From positions 1 through 41,270 of the forward strand of contig NZ_CAKMRI010000002.1 in the NCBI RefSeq assembly GCF_928097925.1: 41,270 nt of DNA, in the 5' to 3' direction. This DNA is from Mediannikoviicoccus vaginalis. GTDB lineage: Bacteria; Bacillota; Clostridia; Tissierellales; Peptoniphilaceae. Position numbers and translations under genes: made by a program. Shown here piece after piece: positions 29,426-37,785 of the stretch; within the stretch, counting starts at the first letter, position 1, and each line of letters opens with the position of its first letter. The notes under the pieces were generated by a model. That model saw only the letters and a program-made list of their open reading frames with translations. It searched no databases and was not told where the DNA came from.

Positions 29426-30100
29426 ATGAAAATAGAAAAAATAAGTGGAATAACTTGTCTTTTTTTAACTATTATTTCCTGTATGGTGTCAATATTTACA
29501 AAAAGTTACTATATGCATGCTCTGTTTGTAGGATGGCTTTGTATGCTTTTAGCATATTTTGGTTTTATCAAACAGAGCATAATTTATTTTATGATATATA
29601 GTTTTACTACATTTTGGTTATTAAAAATGATACCTAGTGGTGTAGTTATAATTTCACCAATGCTTTTGGGAATGTTGTATAAATTCATAGTTCCAATCAT
29701 GGCAGGATTTTTAACTTTTAAGATACCATCAGGAAAATTAATTTCAATATTTCACAAATTAATGTTGCCACGAAATTTTGTACTTATATTAACGGTAATT
29801 ATTCGATTTGTACCAACAATTGCTGGGGAATTTAGAACAATAAAAGAAGCTATGAAAGTAAGGGGATTTACAGGTAACTTTTTTCATATTTTATCAAATC
29901 CTTTGAGGACTCTTGAATATGCTATAGTTCCTTTAATTTTTCGTTCTATAAAAGTAGGAGATGAATTATCAGCAGCAGCGATTGTTAGAGGAATTGAAAA
30001 CCCAATAAAAAGGGATTCATATTATAGTAACAAGTTGTGTAAATTAGACATAATTATAATAACTGCAAGCTTTGTTTTATTTATATTATGTCTTATATGA
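29426..30100 (+). CDS. ECF transporter T component (EcfT/CbiQ family)
   Basis: A 224-residue membrane protein with several hydrophobic helices and the two Ala/Arg-Gly coupling motifs of EcfT proteins, AMKVRGF and AAIVRGIE, which contact the ATPases. It joins the S component (17 bp upstream) to the double ATPase downstream. Its stop TGA is 11 bp before the chosen TTG of the ATPase gene; the in-frame ATG at 30097 would instead give an ATGA overlap. Confidence 0.88.
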   Translation: MKIEKISGITCLFLTIISCMVSIFTKSYYMHALFVGWLCMLLAYFGFIKQSIIYFMIYSFTTFWLLKMIPSGVVIISPMLLGMLYKFIVPIMAGFLTFKIPSGKLISIFHKLMLPRNFVLILTVIIRFVPTIAGEFRTIKEAMKVRGFTGNFFHILSNPLRTLEYAIVPLIFRSIKVGDELSAAAIVRGIENPIKRDSYYSNKLCKLDIIIITASFVLFILCLI

Positions 30101-30111
30101 GAGGTGCATCA

Positions 30112-31596
30112 TTGAATAATAAAGTTGAAATTAGGAAATTATCTTTTTCGTATAATAGCAATAAAGATGAACAGTTGAAAGATATAAATTTAGACATTAA
30201 AGATGGTGAATGTTGTGTAATTATAGGGGAGTCGGGATGTGGCAAGTCTACTTTGACAAGAGCTATAAATGGATTAATTCCAAATTTTTACGAAGGAAAT
30301 TTAGATGGAGAAGTATTTATTGATAGCAAATCTATCAAAAATTTAAAATCATGGGAGATAGCAAAGTTAGTCGGTAATGTATTTCAAGATCCTAGAAGCC
30401 AATTTTTTGCCAATGAAGTTAATGGAGAAATTGCATTTGGACCGGAAAATTTGGGATATAAGCGTGATGAAATAATAAGAAGAGTAAATGAATCAAGTGA
30501 GAAAATGAATATTGATAAATTGTTAAATAATAGGATATACAATTTATCCTATGGAATTAGGCAAAAAGTAGCAATTTGTTCAGCGAGAGCTATCGAACCA
30601 TCTATATATGTATTTGATGAACCATCTGCAAATCTTGATTTGAAATCAATATATAAATTTTCAAAACTTATAATGGACTTAAAAAACGAAGGGAAAACTA
30701 TAGTAATTGTTGAGCATAGGTTATTTTATTTAAAAGGAATAGCTGATAGGTATTTATTGATACAAAATGGATCTTTAACAAATAGTTATAAAGCAGAAGA
30801 ATTTGAAAAAATTAGTTCAAAAGACTTAAATGCATTGGGCTTACGCTCAATAAATCTTGATGATATTGTTGTAGATGACCACAAAGTTAAAGAAAAAGAA
30901 ATTAGTAGTGACAATTCTTTTGATTTTGAGGTGAAAAATATTAGTAAAAAATATAAAAATAATTTCGTACTAAAAGATGTGTCACTTAAATTTGATAGCA
31001 ATGAGACTATTGCTTTAGTAGGAATAAATGGAACAGGTAAAAGTACACTCGGTAAAATTTATTCTGGGATTCAAAATCAGACTGATGGAGAAATAAAGAT
31101 AAATGGACTCAAAGCTAATAAAAAGATGAGGTTAAGCAAAGTGTGGTATATTCCTCAAGATTTAGACTCTCAATTATTTGGGGAAGATTTGATGGATGAA
31201 TTATTAACTGGGTTAAAAAATAGAGAAGATTATATCACGAAAGCAGAGGAACTTTTAAAAAAAGTTGGATTATTTGATATAAGAGATAAGCATCCAGCAA
31301 CTTTATCAGGTGGTCAAAAACAGAGATTGGTTCTATGCGTAGCTATGTTGAGAGAAACACCTTTTATTATATTGGATGAGCCGACATCAGGGCTTGATTT
31401 CAGGAGTATGGATAAGGTGGGGAGATTAATCAAAGAGGAACAAAAAAAAGGAACAAAATTTTTGATAATTTCTCATGATATTGAATTTATAGCAAAGACG
31501 TGTGATAGACTTGTAAAACTAGAGAATGGGATAATAACAGAAGATTTTTATATTGATAATATAGGACAGCTGTTAAGAGCTATGGAGGCTAAATAA
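30112..31596 (+). CDS. ECF transporter double ATPase (EcfA-EcfA' fusion)
   Basis: About 494 residues with two ATP-binding domains in one chain. Domain 1: Walker A GESGCGKST near 39, Q-loop VFQDPRSQ, Walker B YVFDEPSANLD. Domain 2: Walker A GINGTGKST near 304, signature LSGGQKQR near 398, Walker B IILDEPTSGLD. The signature of domain 1 is LSYGIRQ (near 145) rather than LSGGQ, so one of the two ATP sites may be weak or purely structural, a common asymmetry in ABC pairs. TTG 30112 is preferred because AGAGGTG stands 5 nt upstream; ATG 30097 or 30088 are possible alternatives. It energises the S and T proteins just upstream. Confidence 0.9.
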   Translation: MNNKVEIRKLSFSYNSNKDEQLKDINLDIKDGECCVIIGESGCGKSTLTRAINGLIPNFYEGNLDGEVFIDSKSIKNLKSWEIAKLVGNVFQDPRSQFFANEVNGEIAFGPENLGYKRDEIIRRVNESSEKMNIDKLLNNRIYNLSYGIRQKVAICSARAIEPSIYVFDEPSANLDLKSIYKFSKLIMDLKNEGKTIVIVEHRLFYLKGIADRYLLIQNGSLTNSYKAEEFEKISSKDLNALGLRSINLDDIVVDDHKVKEKEISSDNSFDFEVKNISKKYKNNFVLKDVSLKFDSNETIALVGINGTGKSTLGKIYSGIQNQTDGEIKINGLKANKKMRLSKVWYIPQDLDSQLFGEDLMDELLTGLKNREDYITKAEELLKKVGLFDIRDKHPATLSGGQKQRLVLCVAMLRETPFIILDEPTSGLDFRSMDKVGRLIKEEQKKGTKFLIISHDIEFIAKTCDRLVKLENGIITEDFYIDNIGQLLRAMEAK

Positions 31597-31611
31597 TTTA
31601 GGAGGTGCGTA

Positions 31612-33324
31612 ATGGAAGTTTTAAAAAAGCATATAGGACAAATTTTATCATCAGTTATTATTGCAGTAATTGGTGTTTTTTGTAGTGTTGTACCATATTT
31701 TGCTTTAGCTAAGATTACTCAAAATATAGCAATTAGTAATACAGATTTAGAATTCTATATAAGACCAATTTTGCTTATTTTAGGTGGGTTAATAGGAAGT
31801 GTTATTTTTCATGAGATTTCAACTTTAATTTCTCACAATTTAGCATTTCGCATAATAGAGGATGAGAGGAAGAAACTTGTAAGAAAAATTAATAGATTAT
31901 CAATGGGAGAGATTGAAAAACGATCTAGTGGAGAATGGACTCAGTTTATGGTAGAAACTTTGAATAAAATTGAGCAACCGATAGCTCATGTTATTCCTGA
32001 AGTAATAGCTAATCTTATCATTCCAATCGCTTTAGTAGTTATTATTTTTATAATGGATTGGAGGATTGGAATTGCAAATCTTATTACATTACCACTAGGG
32101 GTGTTATTTTCAATTCTAATGATGGGTGGATATGAAGAAAAATCACGAAATTATCAAGAAGCCGCAAAAAACATGAATACAACAGCTGTTGAATATATTA
32201 GAGGTATTCAAGTTATAAAGGCATTCAATAAATCTGCATCATCATATGGAAAATTTGTAGATGCTGTAAATAGTAATAGAGACAGTATGCTAAATTGGTA
32301 TTTAAGTGTTTGTTTCTATATGACAGCAGCAATGGAAGTTTTACCATCAACTTTATTATTTGTTTTACCAACTTCTTTATACTTGTATATGAATGGAAGT
32401 ATTGAAGTAGGCAATCTAATAATGTGTGTTTTATTATCTTATGCCTGCTACAAACCTTTGATTAAAGCTATGAGTCATATGGATACTATGGCGAATGTAA
32501 GAGTTGTAATAGATGAAATAAAAAATGTTATGGAGTTACCAGAGTTAGAACGAGGTAATGGAGAGGAAAAAATAAGATCATACGATATTAATTTTGAAAA
32601 TGTATGTTTTGCCTATAATGATAAGAAAAAAGTTTTTGATAACTTATCATTTAGTGCAAAAGAAAATAAACTTACAGCTATTGTTGGTTATTCTGGCGGT
32701 GGAAAATCCACTATTGCTAAGCTAATTGCGGGATATTGGAATATTAATAAAGGAAAAATATCCGTAGGAAATGTAAATCTTAAAGATGTTTCTCTTGAAA
32801 AGAACATGGAACTTGTAACCTATGTATCACAAGAAAATTATCTATTTAGAAAAAGTATTATAGATAATATGAGAATGGCAAATCAAAATGCTAGTATTGA
32901 AGAGATAAAAGACGCTTGTAAAAAAGCTTCTTGTCATGACTTTATTATGAGTCTTCCTAATGGATATGAAACCATAATTGGAGAATCTGGGAGCAACTTG
33001 TCTGGAGGAGAGAGACAAAGACTTACAATAGCAAGAGCTTTGCTTAAAGATAGCCCAATAGTTTTATTAGACGAAGCTACAGCATATTCTGATCCAGATA
33101 ATGAAGCTGAAATTCAAAAATCTATAGATGCATTAGTTGAAAATAAAACGGTTATTATGATTGCTCATAGGCTTTCTACAATAATAGGAGCCGATAAGAT
33201 CATAGTATTAAACAATGGGGAAATTGAAGCAGAAGGAACTCATAAAGAACTTCTTGGAAAAAGTGAAACATATGCAAAAATGTGGAAATCACACATAAGT
33301 TTATCAAACGATAGGGGTGAGTAA
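31612..33324 (+). CDS. ABC transporter, TMD-NBD fusion (YbtP/YbtQ-like), subunit 1
   Basis: A 570-residue exporter-fold ABC protein: about six membrane helices in residues 1-310, then an ATPase with Walker A GYSGGGKST (359-367), signature LSGGERQR near 463, Walker B VLLDEAT followed by AYSDPDNE, and the switch histidine in IAHRLST. With its partner directly downstream it forms a heterodimer. In Yersinia the similar YbtP/YbtQ pair imports ferric yersiniabactin in spite of its exporter-like fold, so uptake is a reasonable guess here, although export cannot be excluded. GGAGGTG precedes the ATG, 16 bp after the ECF ATPase gene. Confidence 0.88.
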   Translation: MEVLKKHIGQILSSVIIAVIGVFCSVVPYFALAKITQNIAISNTDLEFYIRPILLILGGLIGSVIFHEISTLISHNLAFRIIEDERKKLVRKINRLSMGEIEKRSSGEWTQFMVETLNKIEQPIAHVIPEVIANLIIPIALVVIIFIMDWRIGIANLITLPLGVLFSILMMGGYEEKSRNYQEAAKNMNTTAVEYIRGIQVIKAFNKSASSYGKFVDAVNSNRDSMLNWYLSVCFYMTAAMEVLPSTLLFVLPTSLYLYMNGSIEVGNLIMCVLLSYACYKPLIKAMSHMDTMANVRVVIDEIKNVMELPELERGNGEEKIRSYDINFENVCFAYNDKKKVFDNLSFSAKENKLTAIVGYSGGGKSTIAKLIAGYWNINKGKISVGNVNLKDVSLEKNMELVTYVSQENYLFRKSIIDNMRMANQNASIEEIKDACKKASCHDFIMSLPNGYETIIGESGSNLSGGERQRLTIARALLKDSPIVLLDEATAYSDPDNEAEIQKSIDALVENKTVIMIAHRLSTIIGADKIIVLNNGEIEAEGTHKELLGKSETYAKMWKSHISLSNDRGE

Positions 33325-35070
33325 ATGAAAGAATTAATTCACAAGTTATATTGGGTCGCTGGAAAAGAATCTTCCAAAATTAGCAAGATGTTTTTCTTTG
33401 AAGTATTAAAAAGTATATTTGAAGGAATATCCCTTGGAGCTACAATGTTGCTTTTACTTAAAATATTTCAAAATATATTTGAAGGAAGAAATATTACACA
33501 AGAAGACATCTATGTCGTATTTGCAATAGCTCTATTAAGTGTAGTAGGGAAAATATTATCTAGTTATATGGCTGATAGAAATAAATACATCGCAACTTAC
33601 AATATGGGAGCAGAAAATAGGCTATATATAGGTGATCAGCTAAAAAAAGTGAATATGGGATATTTTAGCAGTAATCGCCTTGGAAACATTTCAGGCGGAT
33701 TAACCACAGTTATAGGTGAACTTGAAACCGTAGGAGTTAATATAATAGAAACTTTATTTGTGGGAGTAATTCAAACTATAATAATGGCGATATTTATGAT
33801 TCCGTTTGATATAGTTACAGGTTCTATAATTTTAGGAACTTTATTCTTAGGAATGTTATGCAATGTTATCTTTCAAAAGAAATCAGATGAGTTGACTAAA
33901 AAATTACAAGCGTTAAAAATAAATCTAAACGCATCTACTTTAGAGTATGTTAAAGGTATTAGCGTTATTAAGTCGTTTGGAAAAAGTGGTGAAATGACTA
34001 AAGAATTGGACAGAGAGATTTATAAAAATAGAAGAGGCTTTATAAATGTTGAAAAAACTGTAGCACCTGCTGCTTTGATATTTCTAATTATATTTAAATT
34101 AGGGATTTGTCTTATTATATTTTCAGCTATTTATAGATTTTGTATAGGAGAAATTGATCACTATAAAGCTGTAATGCTTGTAGTGTCTAGTTTTATTGTT
34201 TTTTCTGGTTTTGAAATGGCTGGAAGTATGCAAAACGTTAGAGGAATAGCTATACAAAACTTGGATTCAATTGCTAAACTTAGGAATTTACCAACAATTT
34301 CAGAAGGCACAAGAACAAGCTTTGAAAAAGGAGATATAAATCTAAAGGACGTTGACTTCTCATATGACGAACAGAACTTATTTAACCGTTTAAATTTAGA
34401 TATTCCAAAAGGTAAGACTACAGCAATTGTAGGTGGTTCTGGAAGTGGAAAAACAACACTTTGTAATTTGATAGCTAGATTTTGGGATGTAGATTCTGGA
34501 GAAATATTGATTGATGATAATAACATAAAAGATTTTAGGTATGACAATCTGTTATCTAATTTCACTTTTGTTTTTCAAGACGTCTATTTATTTGATGACA
34601 CTATAAAAAACAACATTAAGTTCGGAAATCCAGAAGCTAGTGATGAGGAAGTTATTAATGTTGCTAAGCAAGCACAGTGTCATGAATTTATTATGAAGTT
34701 GTCAGATGGTTATGACACAGTTTTACAAGAGGGTGGTTCAAATTTATCTGGAGGAGAGCGTCAGAGAATATCTATAGCAAGAGCAATGCTAAAACCAAGC
34801 AGAATTGTTATTCTTGACGAAGCTACTTCAAGTGTAGATCCAGAAAATGAACAACAACTTATAACTGCTTTAAACAATTTGTTAAAAGATAAAACTGTAA
34901 TTGTGATTGCACATAAACTTGAAACTATTAAAAATGCTGATCAAATTGTTGTTATGGATAAAGGAAATATTGAAAGTATTGGTAAACATAAAGAGCTTAT
35001 GGAAAAATCACACATATACAAGAGCTTTATTGAGAAAAGAGAAAAAGCTACTGGTTGGAAAATTGAATAA
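33325..35070 (+). CDS. ABC transporter, TMD-NBD fusion (YbtP/YbtQ-like), subunit 2
   Basis: A 581-residue partner of the preceding ABC protein; its ATG follows that gene's stop codon with no gap. The N-terminal half has the membrane helices; the ATPase shows Walker A GGSGSGKTT near 370, signature LSGGERQR near 474, Walker B VILDEATSSVDPENE and the H-loop IAHKLET. All catalytic motifs look intact in this subunit. The pair stands between the ECF module and the MATE exporter in one operon, so the island carries two independent ATP-driven systems. Confidence 0.88.
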   Translation: MKELIHKLYWVAGKESSKISKMFFFEVLKSIFEGISLGATMLLLLKIFQNIFEGRNITQEDIYVVFAIALLSVVGKILSSYMADRNKYIATYNMGAENRLYIGDQLKKVNMGYFSSNRLGNISGGLTTVIGELETVGVNIIETLFVGVIQTIIMAIFMIPFDIVTGSIILGTLFLGMLCNVIFQKKSDELTKKLQALKINLNASTLEYVKGISVIKSFGKSGEMTKELDREIYKNRRGFINVEKTVAPAALIFLIIFKLGICLIIFSAIYRFCIGEIDHYKAVMLVVSSFIVFSGFEMAGSMQNVRGIAIQNLDSIAKLRNLPTISEGTRTSFEKGDINLKDVDFSYDEQNLFNRLNLDIPKGKTTAIVGGSGSGKTTLCNLIARFWDVDSGEILIDDNNIKDFRYDNLLSNFTFVFQDVYLFDDTIKNNIKFGNPEASDEEVINVAKQAQCHEFIMKLSDGYDTVLQEGGSNLSGGERQRISIARAMLKPSRIVILDEATSSVDPENEQQLITALNNLLKDKTVIVIAHKLETIKNADQIVVMDKGNIESIGKHKELMEKSHIYKSFIEKREKATGWKIE

Positions 35071-35091
35071 AATTTAATAGAGGATGATTTT

Positions 35092-36456
35092 ATGAAACAA
35101 GATATGAAAGAACAATTATTAACAAAAAGACCTATAGATTTACTTTTTCAATTATCTATCCCTGCTGTAATAGGAATGATAGTAATAGGTCTTTATCCAC
35201 TAATGGATGGAATTTTTGCAGGAAATATTATAGGACAAACAGCAATGACAGCTTGTGGTGTAGCTATGCCACTTACCTTTTTCAATAGTGGAGTATCTAC
35301 ACTCATAGGTGTAGGTTCAGCATCAGTTTTATCAAGAGCTATAGGAAAGGGTGACCAAAAAACAGTTGATAAAATTATGGGGAATTTAATCTTTTGGGTT
35401 ATTCTATTCTCATCAATTATTACAATAGGCGGAATTTTACTTGCACCACATTTTTTAGATATGGTTGGAGCAAGTGGAGAAATTAAAGAATATGGTATCA
35501 GATATTTACGAGTAATTTTCATTGGTTCTTTATTTGTAAACTTTACTCAATCAGCAAACATGGTTATGCGTGGAGAAGGATTAATGAAAAAAGCAATGCT
35601 CATTATGGGGTTAGGGGCTTTTTTAAACATAATTCTTGATCCCATTCTAATGAAATTAATGGGAAAATATGCAATTGAAGGGGCTGCACTTGCAACTATT
35701 ACAGCACAATTTGTTCAAGCGATAATAACACTCCATTACTTCAAATATAAAAGTAAAGCAGTAAAAATAAATAAAATTAAACCTGATCAAGAAATAAAAA
35801 AAGAAATGTTTGGCGTAGGGTCATCTGCTATGATGATGCAAATTTTATTTATGATTCAACAAACAATGCTATATAAAATGTCATTTAAATATGGCGGAGA
35901 TACAAATGCTATCTTGATGGCAGCAACACTTAGAATATATGCCTTTTCATTCATTCCACTTTGGGGAATGAGTCAAGGTTTACAACCTGTAGTTGGTACA
36001 AATTTTGGAGCGAAAAAATACGACAGAGTAAAAGAAGCTATGAAAGTATTTTCTATCGGAGGATTGGTTCTTGCATCAATATTTTGGATACCAGCATTAG
36101 CATTTTCAAAGAATATTCTTTCTTTATTTGGAGTAGAAGAAAGTATTATAACTCAGGGAATAGGGAACTTTAGACTATTTTATTCTATCTTTATCCTATA
36201 TGGAGTAATGGTAATGACTATAACATTCTTCCAATCAATAGGAAACGCTAAAAAAGCTGGCATAATAGTAATGCTAAGGCAGTTATTTTTATTCGTACCT
36301 GCTATGATTATTTTGCCAATGATATTTGGAGTTAAAGCAGTATGGTTTGCAGAACCCCTTGTAGATTTAATTATGATAATAGCTGGTGTAGTAATGATGT
36401 TTGGGGAATTAAATAGGATGGATAAAATTAGTTTGAAAAATTCAAGTAATGAATAA
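35092..36456 (+). CDS. MATE-family efflux protein, possible siderophore exporter
   Basis: A 454-residue protein with about twelve hydrophobic segments and the family's repeated halves (the N-terminal half begins PIDLLFQLSIPAVIGMIVIGLYPLMDGIFAG; the second starts near FGVGSSAMMMQ). MATE proteins expel small molecules using a sodium or proton gradient. As the last gene of the transport operon of a siderophore island it is the best candidate for secretion of the finished chelator; multidrug efflux is the alternative. AGAGGATG precedes the ATG by 7 nt. No terminator follows; the next one is beyond the leader ORF at 36612. Confidence 0.88.
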   Translation: MKQDMKEQLLTKRPIDLLFQLSIPAVIGMIVIGLYPLMDGIFAGNIIGQTAMTACGVAMPLTFFNSGVSTLIGVGSASVLSRAIGKGDQKTVDKIMGNLIFWVILFSSIITIGGILLAPHFLDMVGASGEIKEYGIRYLRVIFIGSLFVNFTQSANMVMRGEGLMKKAMLIMGLGAFLNIILDPILMKLMGKYAIEGAALATITAQFVQAIITLHYFKYKSKAVKINKIKPDQEIKKEMFGVGSSAMMMQILFMIQQTMLYKMSFKYGGDTNAILMAATLRIYAFSFIPLWGMSQGLQPVVGTNFGAKKYDRVKEAMKVFSIGGLVLASIFWIPALAFSKNILSLFGVEESIITQGIGNFRLFYSIFILYGVMVMTITFFQSIGNAKKAGIIVMLRQLFLFVPAMIILPMIFGVKAVWFAEPLVDLIMIIAGVVMMFGELNRMDKISLKNSSNE

Positions 36457-36489
36457 TAAGTGGGTTTATTTAAAAGAATGGAGGGAAAT

Positions 36490-36558
36490 ATGCAAATAAA
36501 TATAATTAAAGTAAATTTACCTTTTTTCTTTGGTTTACGCTGTTTACAAGTTAGATAA
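36490..36558 (+). CDS. Short leader-type ORF (22 codons)
   Basis: ATG 36490 has GGAGGG 5 nt upstream (36480-36485) and opens a 22-codon frame ending at TAA 36558. The product begins MQINIIKV and ends PFFFGLRCLQVR. It stands 33 bp after the MATE gene and 53 bp before an intrinsic terminator, with the sigma-like gene beyond. That is the layout of a translated leader controlling transcription through a terminator. The sequence of the peptide is not recognised with certainty; it could also belong to a resistance-gene leader left behind after the gene was lost. Confidence 0.55.
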   Translation: MQINIIKVNLPFFFGLRCLQVR

Positions 36559-36611
36559 CTCAGTTAAAAAATCAAATACAATTACTATTAGAAAGAGTTT
36601 CTTTCATTTTA

Positions 36612-36652
36612 GAGGACTAACCATGCCCAAGAGCAGGAGTCCTCCTTTTTTT
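36612..36652 (+). terminator. Terminator / attenuator between the leader ORF and the sigma-like gene
   Basis: GAGGACT (36612-36618) pairs with AGTCCTC (36638-36644), followed by C and seven T (36646-36652). A small hairpin GAAAGA-GTT-TCTTTC (36591-36605) stands just before it. No promoter is seen between this terminator and the gene at 36695, so that gene depends on read-through. Confidence 0.75.
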
Positions 36653-36694
36653 GTATGAAAACATAAAGACAAAAAAAGAATGGAGGAAACATAA

Positions 36695-37105
36695 ATGACA
36701 AAAGAATATTACCTTTATGTTGGTGGGCAAAAAATCAAAGTAAGCGAGCAGATATACAAAGTCTACTGGCAAGAAAGAGAACATGAAAAATATTTAGAGC
36801 AGGTGGACAAGAAAAAACACTTGCTCTTTTTTTCGTCTCTAAATCATGATGGGAATTTTGAAAATAATCTAGAAGATAAAAATGTTGATGTAGAAAAAGT
36901 TGTAGCTACACAAATGATGATTGAAGCACTAAGAAATGCTATGTCAAAGTTAAATGAGGAGGAACGGGAAATAATTGAAAGATTATATTTCAATGATGAA
37001 ACACTTCGTGCAGTAGCAAAGACTCAAAATATATCACATCCTGCTTTAATAAAAAGACGAGATAAGATTTTAGAAAAACTAAAGAAATTTATAGAAGAAT
37101 TATAA
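36695..37105 (+). CDS. Sigma-70-like regulatory protein of conjugative elements
   Basis: A 136-residue protein of a type common beside the recombinase genes of Firmicute conjugative elements. It starts TKEYYLYVGGQKIKVSEQIYKVYW, and residues 65-136 form a region-4-like helix-turn-helix: MSKLNEEEREIIERLYF, then ETLRAVAKTQNISHPALIKRRDKILEKLKK. It probably directs or modulates transcription of the integration genes downstream. GGAGGA lies 9 nt before the ATG. The leader ORF and terminator upstream imply that its expression is conditional. A hairpin terminator follows 12 bp after its stop. Confidence 0.85.
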   Translation: MTKEYYLYVGGQKIKVSEQIYKVYWQEREHEKYLEQVDKKKHLLFFSSLNHDGNFENNLEDKNVDVEKVVATQMMIEALRNAMSKLNEEEREIIERLYFNDETLRAVAKTQNISHPALIKRRDKILEKLKKFIEEL

Positions 37106-37117
37106 TTTCTGGTTACC

Positions 37118-37172
37118 AAAGAGGGCAAATTTTCCTTTATAAAGTGAGGGGAATTTTGTCCTCTTTTATAAA
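37118..37172 (+). terminator. Intrinsic terminator after the sigma-like gene
   Basis: A long imperfect stem: AAAGAGGGCAAA from 37118 pairs with the arm ending in TTTGTCCTCTTT near 37166, with G-U pairs near the middle, and it ends in TTTTATAAAA. Confidence 0.7.
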
Positions 37173-37189
37173 AAAAAGAAATTAATAGA

Positions 37190-37519
37190 AATTTGAACCT
37201 TGACAACTGAATAGACCAAGACAGGACATTAACCATTTGTGGAGCTTTATAATTTCTTCGCCATGACTTTTCTGCTGATAAGGATTTCGGTTTAAAAAAA
37301 TACTCTAGTTAAAGGAAGGATATAAGAAAACGAGCGACAAAAAGAAATTATATATTTAGCCTAGGAAACTGATGCATTGAAGCAAATGGGGATAATGATA
37401 CTTCTACAGTTGTTGCCGGCTCATCTTGAAAAGGGGCGGTGGTGAAATTCCAATGTCGTGACCTACACGCCTGTTAATGTCAAAAAACTTAAAAATATTA
37501 AAGGTAAGGAGAAGATATT
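37190..37519 (+). ncRNA. Possible structured RNA or long leader upstream of the recombination genes
   Basis: This stretch has no ORF longer than about 20 codons. It includes TTGACA (37200) and TATAAT (37248-37253), but not at promoter spacing to each other. The 100 bases from 37391 to 37490 are about 46% G+C by count, far above the surroundings. They can fold: GGGGCGGTGG pairs with CCTACACGCC (near 37434-37475) with two bulges, and GCCGGC is self-complementary. AT-rich genomes often show structured RNAs as such GC islands. No known RNA family is recognised; it lacks the domain V of group II introns. Confidence 0.4.
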
Positions 37520-37687
37520 ATGTGTGATGAACATAATATAAATACAGAAATGAAAACAGATAAAAAAGACAAACAGACGATAAATCAAATTGATGGTTGG
37601 AATATAGAAGTTAAATTTAATGAAAATGGATTTAGCTTAGAAAACTTAGTAGAGGAATACATCAAAGAAAAATTTTCTGTCTATTAG
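37520..37687 (+). CDS. Small hypothetical protein (55 aa) upstream of the recombinases
   Basis: ATG 37520 with GGAG 8 nt upstream opens a 55-codon frame ending at TAG 37687. The product is highly charged (MCDEHNINTEMKTDKKDK...) with a C-terminal part GWNIEVKFNENGFSLENLVEEYI. Short ORFs of this kind, ending in a LEEL/LVEEYI helix, are often found just before large serine recombinase genes on Firmicute elements. A role as a directionality or accessory factor is possible but unproven. The recombinase promoter starts only 4 bp after its stop, so it is transcribed separately from above. Confidence 0.65.
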   Translation: MCDEHNINTEMKTDKKDKQTINQIDGWNIEVKFNENGFSLENLVEEYIKEKFSVY

Positions 37688-37690
37688 GGG

Positions 37691-37719
37691 CTGACAAAAA
37701 ATATAAGGAGCGTTATAAT
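37691..37719 (+). promoter_or_regulatory. Sigma-A promoter of the recombinase operon
   Basis: CTGACA (37691-37696), exactly 17 nt, and a perfect TATAAT (37714-37719). It stands about 67 bp before the first recombinase, leaving a short leader with AACC-TT-GGTT near 37738 and a strong AAAGGAGG site. Confidence 0.75.
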
Positions 37720-37785
37720 ATTTTCGTGGAAGCCTAACCTTGGTTTGATTTATTGTATGTAAATTGAATTAAAGGAGGCTTTTTT

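Noticed and set aside
34161-34565. Minus-strand open frame of 134 codons inside ABC subunit 2
   Set aside because: It is a shadow of the ATPase domain coding strand, with no ribosome-binding site and no recognisable domain.
31612-35070. Multidrug export pump
   Set aside because: The fold is exporter-like, but position in the siderophore island and similarity in plan to YbtP/YbtQ favour a role with the chelator; direction remains open.
37320-37510. Group II intron fragment
   Set aside because: GAGCGAC near 37333 recalls the 5' end of such introns, but there is no domain V hairpin and no reverse transcriptase nearby.
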